Part shown: positions 21,435-34,137 of the stretch, piece after piece | How positions within the stretch are numbered: position 1 is the first letter of the stretch | Layout of the letters: every line of letters begins with the position of its first letter | Source: Amaranthus tricolor | Lineage: Eukaryota > Streptophyta > Magnoliopsida > Caryophyllales > Amaranthaceae | Assembly: GCF_026212465.1 (NCBI RefSeq) | Contig: NC_080047.1 | Coordinates: 40,428,922 to 40,492,921, forward strand | Reading direction: 5' to 3' | Length of the DNA: 64,000 nt | The notes under the pieces: model-generated | What the model was told of the DNA's origin: nothing | Seen by the model: only the letters and a program-made list of their open reading frames with translations | The model's database searches: none | Position numbers and translations under genes: made by a program

Positions 21435-24337
21435 TTTGGGGTACAACGGAGTGTTTTCGGATGGGGAGTTGTCCATTTACCGAGGTTCGGAATTGGTACT
21501 TAAGGGTATCAAGAGGAACACCCTCTATGTCTTTGAGGGTGTTACACTGTCCAGTTCTGCGGTTTGCGCATCGGCGTCTCACCAGGAGATGACCAAGATT
21601 TGGCACATGAGGCTTGGTCATATAGGGGAGAAGGGGATGCAGCTATTGTCTAAGAGGGGTCTACTATCTGGAATCAAGGTTGCCAACCTTGAATTTTGTG
21701 AGCATTGTGTGTTTGGGAAGAAACACAGGTCAAAGTTCTGCAAGGGTGCTAACATTACTGATGAAGTGCTCGATTATATCCATTCAGATTGCTGGGGTCC
21801 ATCTAGGGTTGAAGGTATGGGAGGTTTCCGCTATTTTGTATCATTTGTAGATGACAAATCCCCATACACATGGCTTAGGTTGCTTAAGTCAAAGGATGAG
21901 GCCTTCAAAGCTTTTAAACAATGGAAAGCTTTGGTGGAGAATCGATAGGGTAGGAAGATCAAGAAGCTATGAACAAACAATGGGCTAGAGTTTTGCAAAG
22001 AGGAGTTTAATCAGTTCTGTGTAGATGAGGGTATTGGTCGGCATCATACCGTCAGAATGACACCACAGTAGAACGGTGATGCAGAGCTTGGGAGGGCTTG
22101 GGAGGAGGTATTGGAGTGAAGCTGTGATGACAGCTTGTTATATCATCAATAGGGGTCTTCATTCGGGAATTGACTTCAAAATCCCGTTTGAGATCTGGAG
22201 TGGTAAGTTGCCTACTTTCTCTAATTTGAAGATTTTTGGCTGTGTTACTTATTATCATGTGAGTGAGGGTAAGCTGGATCCACGAGCCAAGAGGGCGTGT
22301 TTTGTTGGGTACGGTGATGGTGTGAAAGGGTTTAGGATCTATTCACCTTCAGAGGGTCGGGTCATTCTTAGTAGGGATGTCACTTTTGATGAAAGCACCA
22401 TGTATTCCAAGAAGAGCTCGGAGTCTTCTGATCTGAGAAAGGAAGGGAAGAACTTGCTGTAAACAGATGGAGTACTTGAGGTACATCAGTCATCCATTTT
22501 TGATTTACCTCGAGTGCAATTTATTGATGATGATGCTGAGGTTCCAGTGCCGAATACTCCTGAACCTGAGGTTGTTCCATCTCCTCCTAACTCTAGGGAG
22601 GAGGTGGAGTCGTCTAATCAGGGGTCATCTAGTCAATCTGACACTATTCTTGAGAAACCTAGATGAGTCATCAAGAAGCCTGTTAGATTGATTGAAGAAA
22701 TGGAAGGAAGAAACTGCTTTGTTGAGAATTTGACAGGTTATGCATTGAGTGTAGCTGATGATGTAGAATCATATGAAACTGCCACGTATATACAAGCAAT
22801 TATTTGTAGTGAGTCGGCGCAATGGCTTGCTGCAATGGGTGAAGAGATGCAGTCTCTTTACAAGAATAGAGTGTGGGAACTTGTGAAGGTATCAGAGGGG
22901 AGAAAGCTTATAGGGTACAAGTGGATTTTTAAGAAGAAAGAAGGATCATCTAAATCTGAGAAAGTTCATTTTAAGGCTAGGCTAGTTGCAAAGGGGTTCA
23001 GTCAGGTAGAAGGGGTTGACTTCGTGGAGATATTCTCACCAGTGGTTCGACATAGTTCTATTCGTGTGCTATTGTCGATTGTAGCACATTTTGACCTTGA
23101 GCTGGAGCAGTTGGATGTTAAGACGACTTTCCTTCATGGCGATTTGGAGGAGGAGATTTTGATGAAGCAGTCCGAGGGATTCGAGATCCCAGGGAAAGAG
23201 CACTATGCATGCATATTGCTAAAGTCGTTTTATGGACTTAAGCAATCCCCTCGGCAGTGGTACAAGAGGTTTGATTCTTTTATGGTTTCACATGGTTTTG
23301 ATAGGAACTCGTATGTTTGCTGTGTGTATCATAGTAAGTTGGATGACGGTTCCATGATTTATTTGTTGTTATATGTTGATGACATGCTTGTTGCCACAAA
23401 GAATAAATCGGATGTTGCTAGACTTAAAGAATTGCTTAGATCGGAATTTGACATGAAAGATTTGGGTCCAGCTAAGAATATTTTGGGTATGGAGATCTAT
23501 AGGAATCGGGCTAGAGGTAAGCTTTTCTTGACTCAGAAAAGTTACATCGAAAAGATTTTATCTCGTTTTGGGATGGAGAAGTCGAAGCCTATAAGTACAC
23601 CAACATCTGTGAGCTGCAAATTGTCTTTGTTTATGTCACCTCAAACTGAGGAGGAGTTGGCGTATATATCTAGTGTCCCTTATCCCAACGTTGTTGGTTG
23701 TTTGATGTATACTATGGTCTGTACTAGGCCGGATATTGCGCACGCTATTAGTGTTGTGAGTAGGTTCATGGCTTGACCTGGGAGAGAGCACTGGCAGGGG
23801 GTGAAAAAGATTTTTCATTATTTAAGAGGGACAACTGATATTGGTCTTGTGTATGGGAATGGTAAGGAGTGTTTGGTAACTGGATATATTGATTCTAATT
23901 ATGCAGCTGATATGGATACCAGGAGGTCGGTGACTGGGTATGTGTTTACTTTGGGTGGTTCTGTGGTTAGTTGGAAATCTACATTGATGTCTTCGGTTAC
24001 GTTGTCTACTACTAAAGCTGAGTACATGGCTTTAACTTCTGCAGCTAAGGAGTCCTTATGGCTCAAAGGCCTTGTAGGTGAACTAGGTATCACACAGGAT
24101 TTTGCTACAGTGAATTGTGATAGTCTAAGTGCCATTTGCTTAGCTAAAGACCACGTACGCCATGATCGGACCAAGCACATTGATGTCAGGTATCATTTCT
24201 TGCGTACTGACAAGAGGGTAAAGGTAAAGAAGATCGGGACCGCTGACAACCCAGCTAATTTCTTTACTAAGTCTGTTCCATTTAGTAAGTTTAAACATTG
24301 CTTAGACTTTCTAAATATTGATTACAATGTGATGTAG
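21427..24337 (+). pseudogene. copia pol: integrase, reverse transcriptase and RNase H, broken
   Basis: The integrase zinc-binding part is intact (WHMRLGHIGEKG then CEHCVFGKKHRS), followed by the core start HSDCWGP. Stops occur at 21946-21948, about 21970 and about 22068, and a deletion near 22080 removes part of the integrase core and shifts the frame. The end of integrase (NLKIFGCVTYYHV, RACFVGYGDGVKGFR) lies at 22076-22462. Reverse transcriptase is open at 22688-23776 with WIFKKKEG, DVKTTFLHGDLEEE, YGLKQSPRQWY and catalytic YVDDMLVA. A TGA at 23774-23776 precedes the RNase H part, with DSNYAADMDTRRSVTGYVF and TKHIDVRYHFLR, ending at 24337. Motifs not disrupted by the breaks look normal for TNT1-type copia elements. 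Confidence 0.92.
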
Positions 24338-24622
24338 TAGGCCCTTAGGGGCGATGTTGGGGAGCTCCTGTTGTAGGCATGTTGGCCTTAAGGTGGAGCT
24401 TGCCCGGGGCTTGTGATGCAGGTGGAGCATTATGAGTTGTTATACTTGGTGACAAGTATGTGATAGGTATTGATTGGAGACTTGTCGGGATGAGTCTTGG
24501 TTGAAGACTTATCGGGATGTACGACTTATGCATGAGCTTTACATCGGGTTTGAACTTGAGATATGTTCACTTTGTGTTGATGAGATCGTTTGCTGAATAC
24601 GAGTTTTCGTCAAGGTGGAGAT

Positions 24623-25140
24623 TGTTGTTAATGGTGACTCAAACTAGCAAGCACCATTGAAGAAGATGAGTATGGGTCAAAGATGAGGTCCGCGGGGCAC
24701 GGAGAAGCTGCTGCCTCAGTCCGCGGAGCGCGGAGTGCGTTCTGTCTCCATTTCGTGGCTCGCGTAGTTGTACAGGGCTCGCGAAATGGCGGTTTCTTTT
24801 CACGGGAGGTGTCTTTTGGGACGGTTACTTTGTGTTTATTATGTAATAACTTCCTTTTATTGGGCATTAGCATATAAACTCCTATTTTAGGATTGATATA
24901 TGATGATTCACAAAAATTGAGAGAGATCACAAGAGAGCCATTAATTTGTGAGTGTGATTGAGATTCATCTTGTAAGTCTTTGCGATCATAGTGAAATTAT
25001 TTGATCTTGGTGCAGGTGGATGTAGCTATCACATTGATAGTGAACCACGTTAAATCTCTCGTGTCAATTTCTTATTTTGCATTGAATTTTCTTATTGTTT
25101 CATTATTGTTCAACGAACTTGCTTCCGCTGTCGCACAATA
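24623..25140 (+). repeat. 3' LTR of the copia element
   Basis: Same length as the 5' LTR and about 96 % identical by eye. The terminal CA has become TA. It is followed by the GAATT target duplication. Confidence 0.93.
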
Positions 25141-25145
25141 GAATT

Positions 25146-25440
25146 AATGATAAAGAAAAATCCAAAACAACTTTGTTTCAAATTCTTATTGTTTGTATGA
25201 TTTTTGAATTAGAATAATATTTGCAAAAGTTCTTATGCTTAGTGTAAGTGGCGACTACACTTGTGCCTTAAGAGCCTCCTTACTTGCTACATGGATTATA
25301 GTGAGTATTCAGTTAGCCATTTATCTTGCTTTTGCTTTTTGTTTTCGAAAACAACATAAAAACAACAAAAAAAATCTTGTTCTTTTCCTTTCAACAATTC
25401 ATTCCTCTCATCCCTTTCATTGTTCTTTCCTTTGTTCTTT
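25146..25440. other. spacer between the copia and hAT elements
   Basis: No gene supported. This is the continuation of the sequence interrupted at 19742; it resumes again after the hAT element at 29822. Confidence 0.5.
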
Positions 25441-25469
25441 GTTGAGAGTAGGCATGGCCACGGTCAGGG

Positions 25470-25615
25470 TTGGGCCGGTTCCGATCCGGTTTCGGTTCCA
25501 CCCGGTTCCGGTTCCATTTGGAACCTGTCGCGACCGGTTCCGGTTCCAGGCGGTTCCAAACGGTTCCTTGGTGGTTCATGAGGCGGTTCCAGCGGTTCCA
25601 ACTCACGGTTCCATT
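25470..25615 (+). repeat. left subterminal GGTTCC array of the hAT element
   Basis: More than ten copies of GGTTCC, often as CCGGTTCCGGTTCC, in 145 bases. Clustered short subterminal motifs are where hAT transposases bind; this role is inferred here. Confidence 0.8.
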
Positions 25616-25837
25616 TTTATTTTTTCTTTAATTATTTATATAATGAAGAAATACTATAACATTGCGGACGTACCTTTGATGATTACTTGATTATTAGCGA
25701 AATTCATTGCTTGTCATTGCTTGTCAAGTTGTCATCGTTATTAAAATATTTACTAAAAAGAATGAAAAAAATAAATTAATAAGAAACGAATCAATGATAA
25801 TGTCGATAATGATGATTAATAAAAAAAGAGGGAGAAA

Positions 25838-25930
25838 ATGGACTTGAACCTAGTACCCAAAGGAATACTAAGCTGCCTACGTATCCCGAAGGAATCAAAG
25901 CCCATGTAGTTCTTTGTCATACCGTTTATT
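25838..25930 (-). other. conserved block with tRNA-like B box, in the hAT 3' flank
   Basis: On the minus strand the block contains GAACTACATGGGCTTTGATT, GGGATACGTAGGCAGC and GGTTCAAGTCC. I recall the GATACGTAGGCAGC string as common in plant repeats. The last string fits a Pol III B box; no good A box is visible. It lies downstream of the transposase stop. Function unknown. Confidence 0.4.
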
Positions 25931-25970
25931 TATAGTTGTTGAATGTTGATTTATCGTTGTCCGATTGATC

Positions 25971-28900
25971 CTATTCGTCTTCGTCTTCGTCATCATCATC
26001 TGGTTGGTTAGATGCTTCCGCTGACTCTCCTCCTGACGATGATGCAGATGTATCCATCATCATCCATGGATCATCATCATCGTCTTGATCATCATTATTC
26101 CTTAGTCCTTGTGTTCGAATCTCCGCTTGATCCCAATCTTTCTTGCAAACACATATTTGAATACTATGTGGAGCAACACCAGATCTCTTTTCGTCTAAAA
26201 CTCTTCTACCTGCACTAAAAGGAGACTCCGACGCAATTGTTGACGCAGGAATTGCAAGGATATCCTTTGCAATTCTTGATAAAATGGGAAATTTTACAGA
26301 TTTTTCTTTCCACCACTCTAAAATATTATAGCTACCTTGGTTAATTTTAAAGTGGTGTTTAAGATAACTATCTAGTTCTAAATATGAGGTGGAGGGTGAA
26401 GAAGAAGATGATCCTACAAAACGATCATCTTGACTCATTATATTAGCTATTACCGAATTATAATAAGAGGGACGTGCCGAAACGCTAGCACGCCTAGACG
26501 TATCGCGTTTTGGGTTATATACACTAGCATAATAATCATAGAGTTCTGCTAAATATTTTTTACATGTTCCAACATAATTATGTACATCAGTAGGCGGGCG
26601 ATCTAACGATTGGTAGTAAAATCCAATTACTTTAGTAAGGACTTCAGTTTTAAAACATGTGTCTAAAATGGTTGCAATTCCATAAATATAAGGAAAATCG
26701 GAAAAATATGTCTTCCATTTATCCATCATATCTGCAAGAATCGGCTTCAAATATGGGTTAGTATCATCATGCGTATGTTTAAGGAGATGATAAAAAAATA
26801 GTAATACACTCATTTATTACTAAGTGAACGTTCGGTTCATAAACATATAAAAAATCTTAGTTGCGTGGTCATACGCTTCTAATATTTTATGTACACCTAT
26901 AGCTAATTCCCATGTGTCATCAGCTATATAGCTATCTGTACACTCACTATACAGTTGTGTTATAACTGGACGATAAACAATCGCCTTTCTTAATAAATCG
27001 TTGGTTGAGCCCCTACGTGTAGGAATATCTAATGACCAATACACTTTTTTTAGTTGATATTGGTCACATAATTGTTTATATCGTCTCTTTATCTTTTCAA
27101 TCCTAAGCCCCTTCACTATATCTCTAATTGGATCTAATAAATCGCTTAATTGTTTTATACATGCTTGGCAAGATAAGTTAACTATATGAGCACAACAACG
27201 TATGTGTAATAAGCTACCCCCAAGGATAAAAGTAAATGCAGGTTCGTTATACAAAAGTTCTATACATTTAATGTTGCATTATCAGTAGAACAACAAAATA
27301 TCTTATCTAATAAGTTCCATTCTCTACATATCTCTACTAATCTATATTTTATGTTTTCACCCGTATGTCTTTCTAGCATTGTCTCAAAAGGAATTATTCT
27401 TTTTTGAATAATCCAATTTTGATCTATCCAATGTGCTGTTACACACATATAAGATTCTAAATGTGGGGGAGCAGACCAAATGTCAGTTGTTATGCTAACC
27501 CTACCATTAAAAGATTTAAACATTTCTACTAATTCATAGCGCATTGTTTCATATAATTTAATTGTGCGTCGTTTAAGCGTGCTCCTAGGGATTGGTCTAT
27601 ATTGTGGTTGCAAAGTTTTTCTTGTGAAACGCTCGTGTGCCCTACTTTCACCATGGTTAAATGGCAATTCATCACAAATTACATACTTAGAAAATTCATC
27701 AATCATATCATTACGATTATATTTAAAAGGCATACCTGTGCTGGGAATGTCCCATTGTCGGCTTCCACTTGTGGTCCCGTTGCCGCTTGCTGCATGAGTT
27801 TCTTTTGTGATTCCATGCTTCTTTGCCAAATGTTTGTTAAAAGATCCCGTACCACCACCTAACACGTATTCACAAAACACAATAAATAAATTTTTATAAA
27901 ATATGAATATATAATGTATCATATGTATGTATAAAAAACTTAAAAAGTATTTACGTTTGGCGAAACTGTATGCAACTAAGTAGGGATGCAAACGGGGCGG
28001 GGCGGGGCGGGTATTGGCGTTACCATCCCCATCCCCGCGGTGGGTATAATTTTTTTCCCCGTCCCCGCCCCGATGGGTTTGTACCTAATACCATCCCCAT
28101 CCCCATCCCCATCTGGGTATCCATCCCCGTCTAATACCCATTTTACCCGCCCCACCACCCGTCAAATCCCCGCTTAATACCCATCTGTGTCACATATTTA
28201 TTTTCAAATCCCCATCTAATCATCACTTAATATCGCCTACCTCTACACAACTCGTAATGAATATAAACAAATTTTATTGAGAAAAAAGGATAAAAAATAG
28301 ACAAAACATGATTATAAACCTTACTCTAAAAAACATGATCTTAGACCTTAAAAGAAATATAAAAACGGGGTTTTTAAAGTTTTTAAAAAAATTTGAAAAT
28401 AATTCAAGGTTTTCAGAAATTTGAAAAATAATTTAGGGCATTCCAATTCTCAAAATTTGTACATTTCGTTAGGCGGGGCGGGGCGGGGCGGGGATGGGGC
28501 GGGTATCACCTAAAACCCATCCCCATCCCCATCCCCGCGATGGGTATGAATTTTATACCCGTACCCGCCCCATGACCCATCAAACCGGGATCCATCCCCG
28601 CCCCGATGGGGCGGGGATGGGGCGGGTCTCCTATTAGACCCGCCCCGCCTGCATCCCTACGACTAAGGGCTTTACTCCTTGACTTTCACAAATTTGACAA
28701 GTGCATAAGAAAACATTTGGATTGTCGGTTGGTTCTTTTGTAAAATACGACCACACATGTGAAACAGCTCTACCACCAGGAGGTGGCATTGCCGGAAAAG
28801 GTTGTCTTACTGGTTCATCTTCATCTAAATAAATAATTTAAAATTATAAAACTATAATTAAATAAATAAATAATTTAATATTTAATTAATTTGAAGAATA

Positions 28901-29277
28901 AAATTACAAAACTAACCGATAGTTTGGAAATTGACTCGTTTACCACGAGCTTGTCTTTGTTGTTGTTCTTGTTGTTGTTCTTCATGTGATCTTGTTGATG
29001 ACTGTCGAGATACATGTATCCCAATAGAGGTCGTTGGTTCCTCTTCTTGTTCTTCTTCTTCATCAATTTGTATTTCTCTTTCCACTTCTTCTGCATAATT
29101 ATGTAATTCTGGGTCGTACCCTTCTGGATAATTTGGTTCATAATTATAATTACTAATCGAAGGTGTTGTTGATACCGACGGAGTAGAAGTGGCGTTTCTT
29201 TTGGAGGAGCTAGAACCTCCCAATGATTTTGCCACTTTAGTAACTTTTTTTGAGGCTTTTTTCAAAAAAGAAGACAT
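25971..29277 (-). pseudogene. hAT transposase (BED zinc finger, RNase H-like core, dimerisation domain), broken
   Basis: Exon 1 is 29277-28917 (Ser/Lys-rich start MSSFLKKASKKVTKVAK, then an acidic and Gln-rich linker). Exon 2 starts at 28824 and encodes the first half of a BED finger (VSHVWSYFTKEP, CTCQIC). A MITE at 27981-28659 splits this exon, which resumes (VAYSFAK) to a donor at 27955. Exon 3 starts at 27858 and completes the finger (GGTGSFNKHLAKKH), then the transposase core (SITTDIWSAP, CCSTDNATLNV). The frame is lost at 27260 and resumes as FILGGSLLHIRCCAHIVNLS. Three consecutive stops sit at 26814-26822. The last open part (26813-25971) has PYLKPILADMMDKWKTYF and the hAT dimerisation block PILSRIAKDILAIPASTIAS, ending in an Asp/Glu tail. 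hAT transposases cut and paste the element; this copy cannot. Confidence 0.92.
27981..28659. mobile_element. hAT-type MITE nested in the hAT transposase exon
   Basis: It starts TAGGGATGCAAACGGGGCGG and ends with the inverse of TAGGGATGCAGGCGGGGCGG, flanked by 8-bp CAACTAAG (27973-27980) and CGACTAAG (28660-28667), one mismatch. The ends are packed with GGGGCGGGG and CCATCCCCATCCCC; the middle is A+T-rich without a coding region. It is therefore non-autonomous. It interrupts the second exon of the surrounding transposase. Confidence 0.93.
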
Positions 29278-29524
29278 GATTGATAATATTGAAATAATAA
29301 TAGAATTAAGAAATAAATAATTAATTAATAGACTAATTATGTAATTAACTAAATTAAGAAATAATTAAAAGACTAATAATGTAATTAAGAGAATAATTGC
29401 GTAATTAAGTAATTAAGTAGAGAAAGTAGGAGAAGAGATGAGTTGTGAATGAAAATGAATGAAAGTGGTGGGTATTTATAGAAAAATCCCAACGGCTATA
29501 AACGATTAGTTTCCAACGGCTCTT

Positions 29525-29795
29525 TTCACGGTTTCAAGGAACCGGTGGGCCGGTTCACCCGGACCGGTCCCGGTTCCGGTTCCATGGAACCGTTGGACCG
29601 GTTCAACCGGACCGTTTCCGGTTCCAACCCGCGGTTCTTAGGTCCGGTTCATACAGTTTTTTTCCGGCGGTTTCACTGTTCCGGCAACTTTTTTCCTGCG
29701 GTTTCACGGTTCCGCGGTTCAGAACCTGTCGCAAACGGTTCCGGTTCCGGATCCGGTTCCAAGCGGTTCGGGACCGGTTCGGTTCCGAGTAACCC
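29525..29795 (+). repeat. right subterminal GGTTCC array of the hAT element
   Basis: Dense GGTTCC/CCGGTTCC and some GGAACC. Most copies are on the same strand as in the left array rather than inverted. Confidence 0.8.
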
Positions 29796-29821
29796 GCCCC
29801 GTGGCCATCACTAGTTGAGAG

Positions 29822-30159
29822 CTTATAAGAACCCCTAAGTTATAGGCGATCTTACAAGAATAAAGGATGATATATTTCCATGAGTTACTCTTACATGAAA
29901 ATGTCAAATTTAATAAATATTTTAAATACAAAAGTTTATTTATTGAAAAAACAAAAATTTTATTTTAATTAATTTGATATTTCACAAATGATGCAACCTA
30001 TTATTTGAGAATTGGTGTATTTCCAAATAGAAAAGGGAAGAGGCCCATTTTACTGTTATAGACGTACTTCATTTGATTTTGGGAGCAGCCCATATTTAAA
30101 ATGATACTTAAACTGGATTTCTAATTTCACTCTTGGCCTATAACTTATCGGCCGTTTTG
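29822..30159. other. intergenic, no gene seen
   Basis: Continuation of the sequence that hosted the hAT insertion. A+T-rich, no coding region supported. Confidence 0.5.
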
Positions 30160-30405
30160 TATGAGACCGTCTCACCATAAGACAGGTTCATATAATTAGC
30201 CCTTTTTTAATTGGTTACTTTAAGACCATAAATAATTGTTTTAAGGTTATAAGTAATCACTCTAAGACTACAAAAAATTAGTATTTTACAATTATAAGTG
30301 ATCACTTTAATGTTATAAGTGATCACTTTAAGAGCGAAAGAATATATTGGGTCAGTCCAATAGTGATGGTCTCACCGTGAGACCGTCTCATTTAAGAATT
30401 AGCGA
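30160..30405. mobile_element. MITE of the GAGACGGTCTC family
   Basis: It begins TGAGACCGTCTCACCATAAG and ends with the inverse of ATGAGACGGTCTCACGGTGA. The inside has repeated TTATAAGTGATCACTTTAA strings. Related pieces occur at 39511-39780, 48905-48950, 51045-51140, 51780-51975 and, weaker, near 12250 and 63285. The superfamily is not clear from the ends. Confidence 0.75.
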
Positions 30406-30480
30406 TAACTTATTTATAGATATGATAGGCGGGTCAGATTGTATATTTAAATGGGTTTGCATCGATAAATTAAAAGTTAA

Positions 30481-30715
30481 CATGGTGAATTAAACATTTG
30501 AGAGCAAAAATTGGATGATATCATATGGAAAAATCTTACAAAATGATGAATTAAATGGAAATTAACAAGAATTTAACGGAAAATACGATGACAGTTAGTT
30601 AGATAGTGCATAAACTGGATGCTACCATGTGGAAAAATCTTACAAATGTACTACCACTGGCGTTTCATGTAAACTAGATGCTACCATGTGGAATTTCCCT
30701 AAAAATTATAAGAAC
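30481..30715 (+). repeat. dispersed repeat, copy A (copy B at 40497-40665)
   Basis: Shares ATGGTGAATTAAAC, GGAAATTAA, AAAATTTAACG / AAGAATTTAACG, CATAAACTG, GATGCTACCATGTGGAAAAA and a closing GGAATTTCCCT or GAAATTTCCCT with 40497-40665 in the same order. GATGCTACCATGTGGAA occurs twice inside this copy. Confidence 0.7.
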
Positions 30716-32159
30716 TAAATATTAATAAACTTTATGTTGAGACGAATCAAACAAGATCTCATTTGACTATATTTTAACTTATAGGTTATGAATAAAATAT
30801 AAATTAAGAGTGAATGATGAATAGTGTCCAAAAACCAAATGAGACGTTTGAAAAGAAATGACAGCAATACATTAAGTATGTTATTTTCAAAGGCCCATTT
30901 CCGACCCTTATTGAACCGTATTATAGCACGCTTTATTTTAATTATAGTAAAACTTTTTTTCAGCCCGACACTTACAAAGGCCTTTTAAAAACGAGCCGAA
31001 TAACGGCTCAAAATGGGGGCTCAGTCCATTGAACACTCCTAATAGTCGGTATGAGAGTCGTCAAAGTCATCTCATTAATTTTTGGGTTCAAAGCAAAGAT
31101 AAAAAAAGGCCCTTAAAATTTAATGTGTTAATAGTACTTCTATAATGCTCCATTTGTTTTGTATTCGTTATATTTTGACTATTTTATAAAATGTCCTAAT
31201 AACTCATATTACATAGTAAAAAATATAAATTATATATTAAAAATTTAATTCAAGTTAGTGTCAATCTTATACATGAAAATATATTTTTTAGGCGCTAAAA
31301 AATTTAAAGCCCTGGACGATAGCCTTTTTAGCCTTTGCTAATCATTAGTGACTCCTTAAGTTTATAAAGTGTCAGGCTCTATAATTTTTTTATACACACA
31401 ATAATACACATTTAAGTATTTAGCCTCACATGTAAATGTCCTTAGATTATTAGCGCGCAAAATGGTTACAATTAAACATCTACTTAAAGGACTTTTAGCT
31501 AGTAGTTTCATTAAATATCTTATTTTAAAGACTAAATAACAAATTAGAGCTCTGATGTCATATTAGAATTGAAGATTTAGGCATGGACAATACAAAAAAG
31601 AAAATAAAATAAACCAATTACAAATTCAAAAAAACTTCGTTACTTAAATCAATTTATAAAATAATACACTCTCTTTTTCAAATATGAAACAGATTCACAA
31701 AAATAACTTCTAATATTATTTTATACTCACTAAAATCTCAACATGTATTAAAAAAAAGAATCTGAACATGTTGACTTCACAAATGTTATTGGGTTGTCTC
31801 AACATGTATTTTAAACCATAAATCTTTAAAATTTAACATGTAAAATACATCGTACGTAAATACGTAATTAATGTTTTGATACATTCATAAGTTAAATATA
31901 GACTTCTAGAGCGCTACACCATAGGAATTAGAGCATTGAGAAAGTTATGTATATTAATTTGATACTTTGATGATATATTGGATGAAAAACAGCTTAAAAG
32001 TCAAATGAATGAAATTAGATTAAATTATACGCGTTTTGAAATATTTGCTATATTAGACTTACTAGTACTATTTATTTTTTAATTTATTTTATACAATGTG
32101 GCTATTGTGTATGTAAAAATATAGTAAAATTAGATTTTGTTTGAATTATCTCATTGCAT
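30716..32159. other. intergenic, no gene seen
   Basis: A+T-rich sequence. A Stowaway-like internal string (GAATCAAACAAGATCTCATTTGAC) near 30740-30770 is a MITE scrap. Confidence 0.5.
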
Positions 32160-32168
32160 ATTATCATA

Positions 32169-33534
<1,366 letters not shown>

Positions 33535-33892
33535 ATTATCATAATATCATTTTTTATAATTTTTAGCTATGCATAGTGTAAGATATAAATCATCACAATT
33601 ACGTATTAAATTGCAAAAAATTAAAATATAGCTAGCATATTAGGACATAGAAAGTAATAAACATAATGAAGCTAAATGTACTCAATAATGTCTGACTAAT
33701 TGAATTGAGTTGAACAATATTGACAAAAAATTTGAAGGTTAGTAAAGTGTAAAAAGAAAATAACCAACAAAATTGAACTAATATTTTTTTTTAATTAATA
33801 ATACCTGATTCATTAATAAAAAGTCATACCATAGATAAAAATAGCAAGTACATAACAACTTCAACCAAAGATAATTTAAAATTAACAAAACT
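33535..33892. other. intergenic, no gene seen
   Basis: A+T-rich, nothing recognised. Confidence 0.5.
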
Positions 33893-34065
33893 ACGATCGT
33901 TGTATATGAGATCTGACAATTCTCAATATCCTCTTTCACATCGCTGTTTGAAATAGCCTTCTACGAGGGGGTCTTTCGATCTGTTGTAGTCTTGAGATAG
34001 AATTGAATTTGATGTAGTTGATGGTAATTGCAAATTTGGTATCTGCTACATTATGGCATTAATCT
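33893..34065 (-). repeat. SINE-like repeat, second copy
   Basis: Related to 14520-14760: shares ACTACGATCGTTGTA at one end, GGTCTTTCGATCTG / GTGTTTCGATTTGA in the middle and AATTTGGTATCTGC near the other end. Shorter and more diverged. Confidence 0.45.
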
Positions 34066-34137
34066 CTATCAACAAATAAATTACAAATTAAACTTCATAA
34101 CTCTAAACTCTCACAGGAGAGAGATCAAAATCCAATA

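Larger units (their letters stand above)
19748..25140 (+). mobile_element. complete Ty1/copia LTR retrotransposon, inactivated
   Basis: Two 518-bp LTRs (TGTTG...CAACA) bound the element and a perfect 5-bp target duplication GAATT (19743-19747 and 25141-25145) flanks it. A primer-binding-like stretch follows the 5' LTR and a purine tract (CAAGGTGGAGATTG) precedes the 3' LTR. The gene order gag, protease, integrase, reverse transcriptase, RNase H marks it as copia (TNT1-like). By eye the LTRs differ at about 20 positions, mostly transitions, so the insertion is not recent. The coding region has several stops, shifts and a deletion, so it cannot move on its own. Confidence 0.95.
25449..29813 (-). 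mobile_element. complete hAT-superfamily DNA transposon, inactivated
   Basis: The element starts TAGGCATGGCCACGG and ends with the inverse of TAGTGATGGCCACGG (13 of 15 match). It is flanked by a perfect 8-bp target duplication GTTGAGAG (25441-25448 and 29814-29821), the hAT hallmark. Both ends carry dense arrays of GGTTCC/CCGGTTCC (about 25470-25615 and 29525-29795). The minus strand encodes a BED-finger transposase of the plant Ac/RICESLEEPER type, broken by a nested MITE, a frame change and stops. The element is 4365 bp including the 679-bp nested MITE. Confidence 0.95.

Noticed and set aside
27986..28177. Gly/Pro-rich frames on both strands
   Set aside because: Products of GGGGCGGGG and CCATCCCC repeats of the nested MITE.
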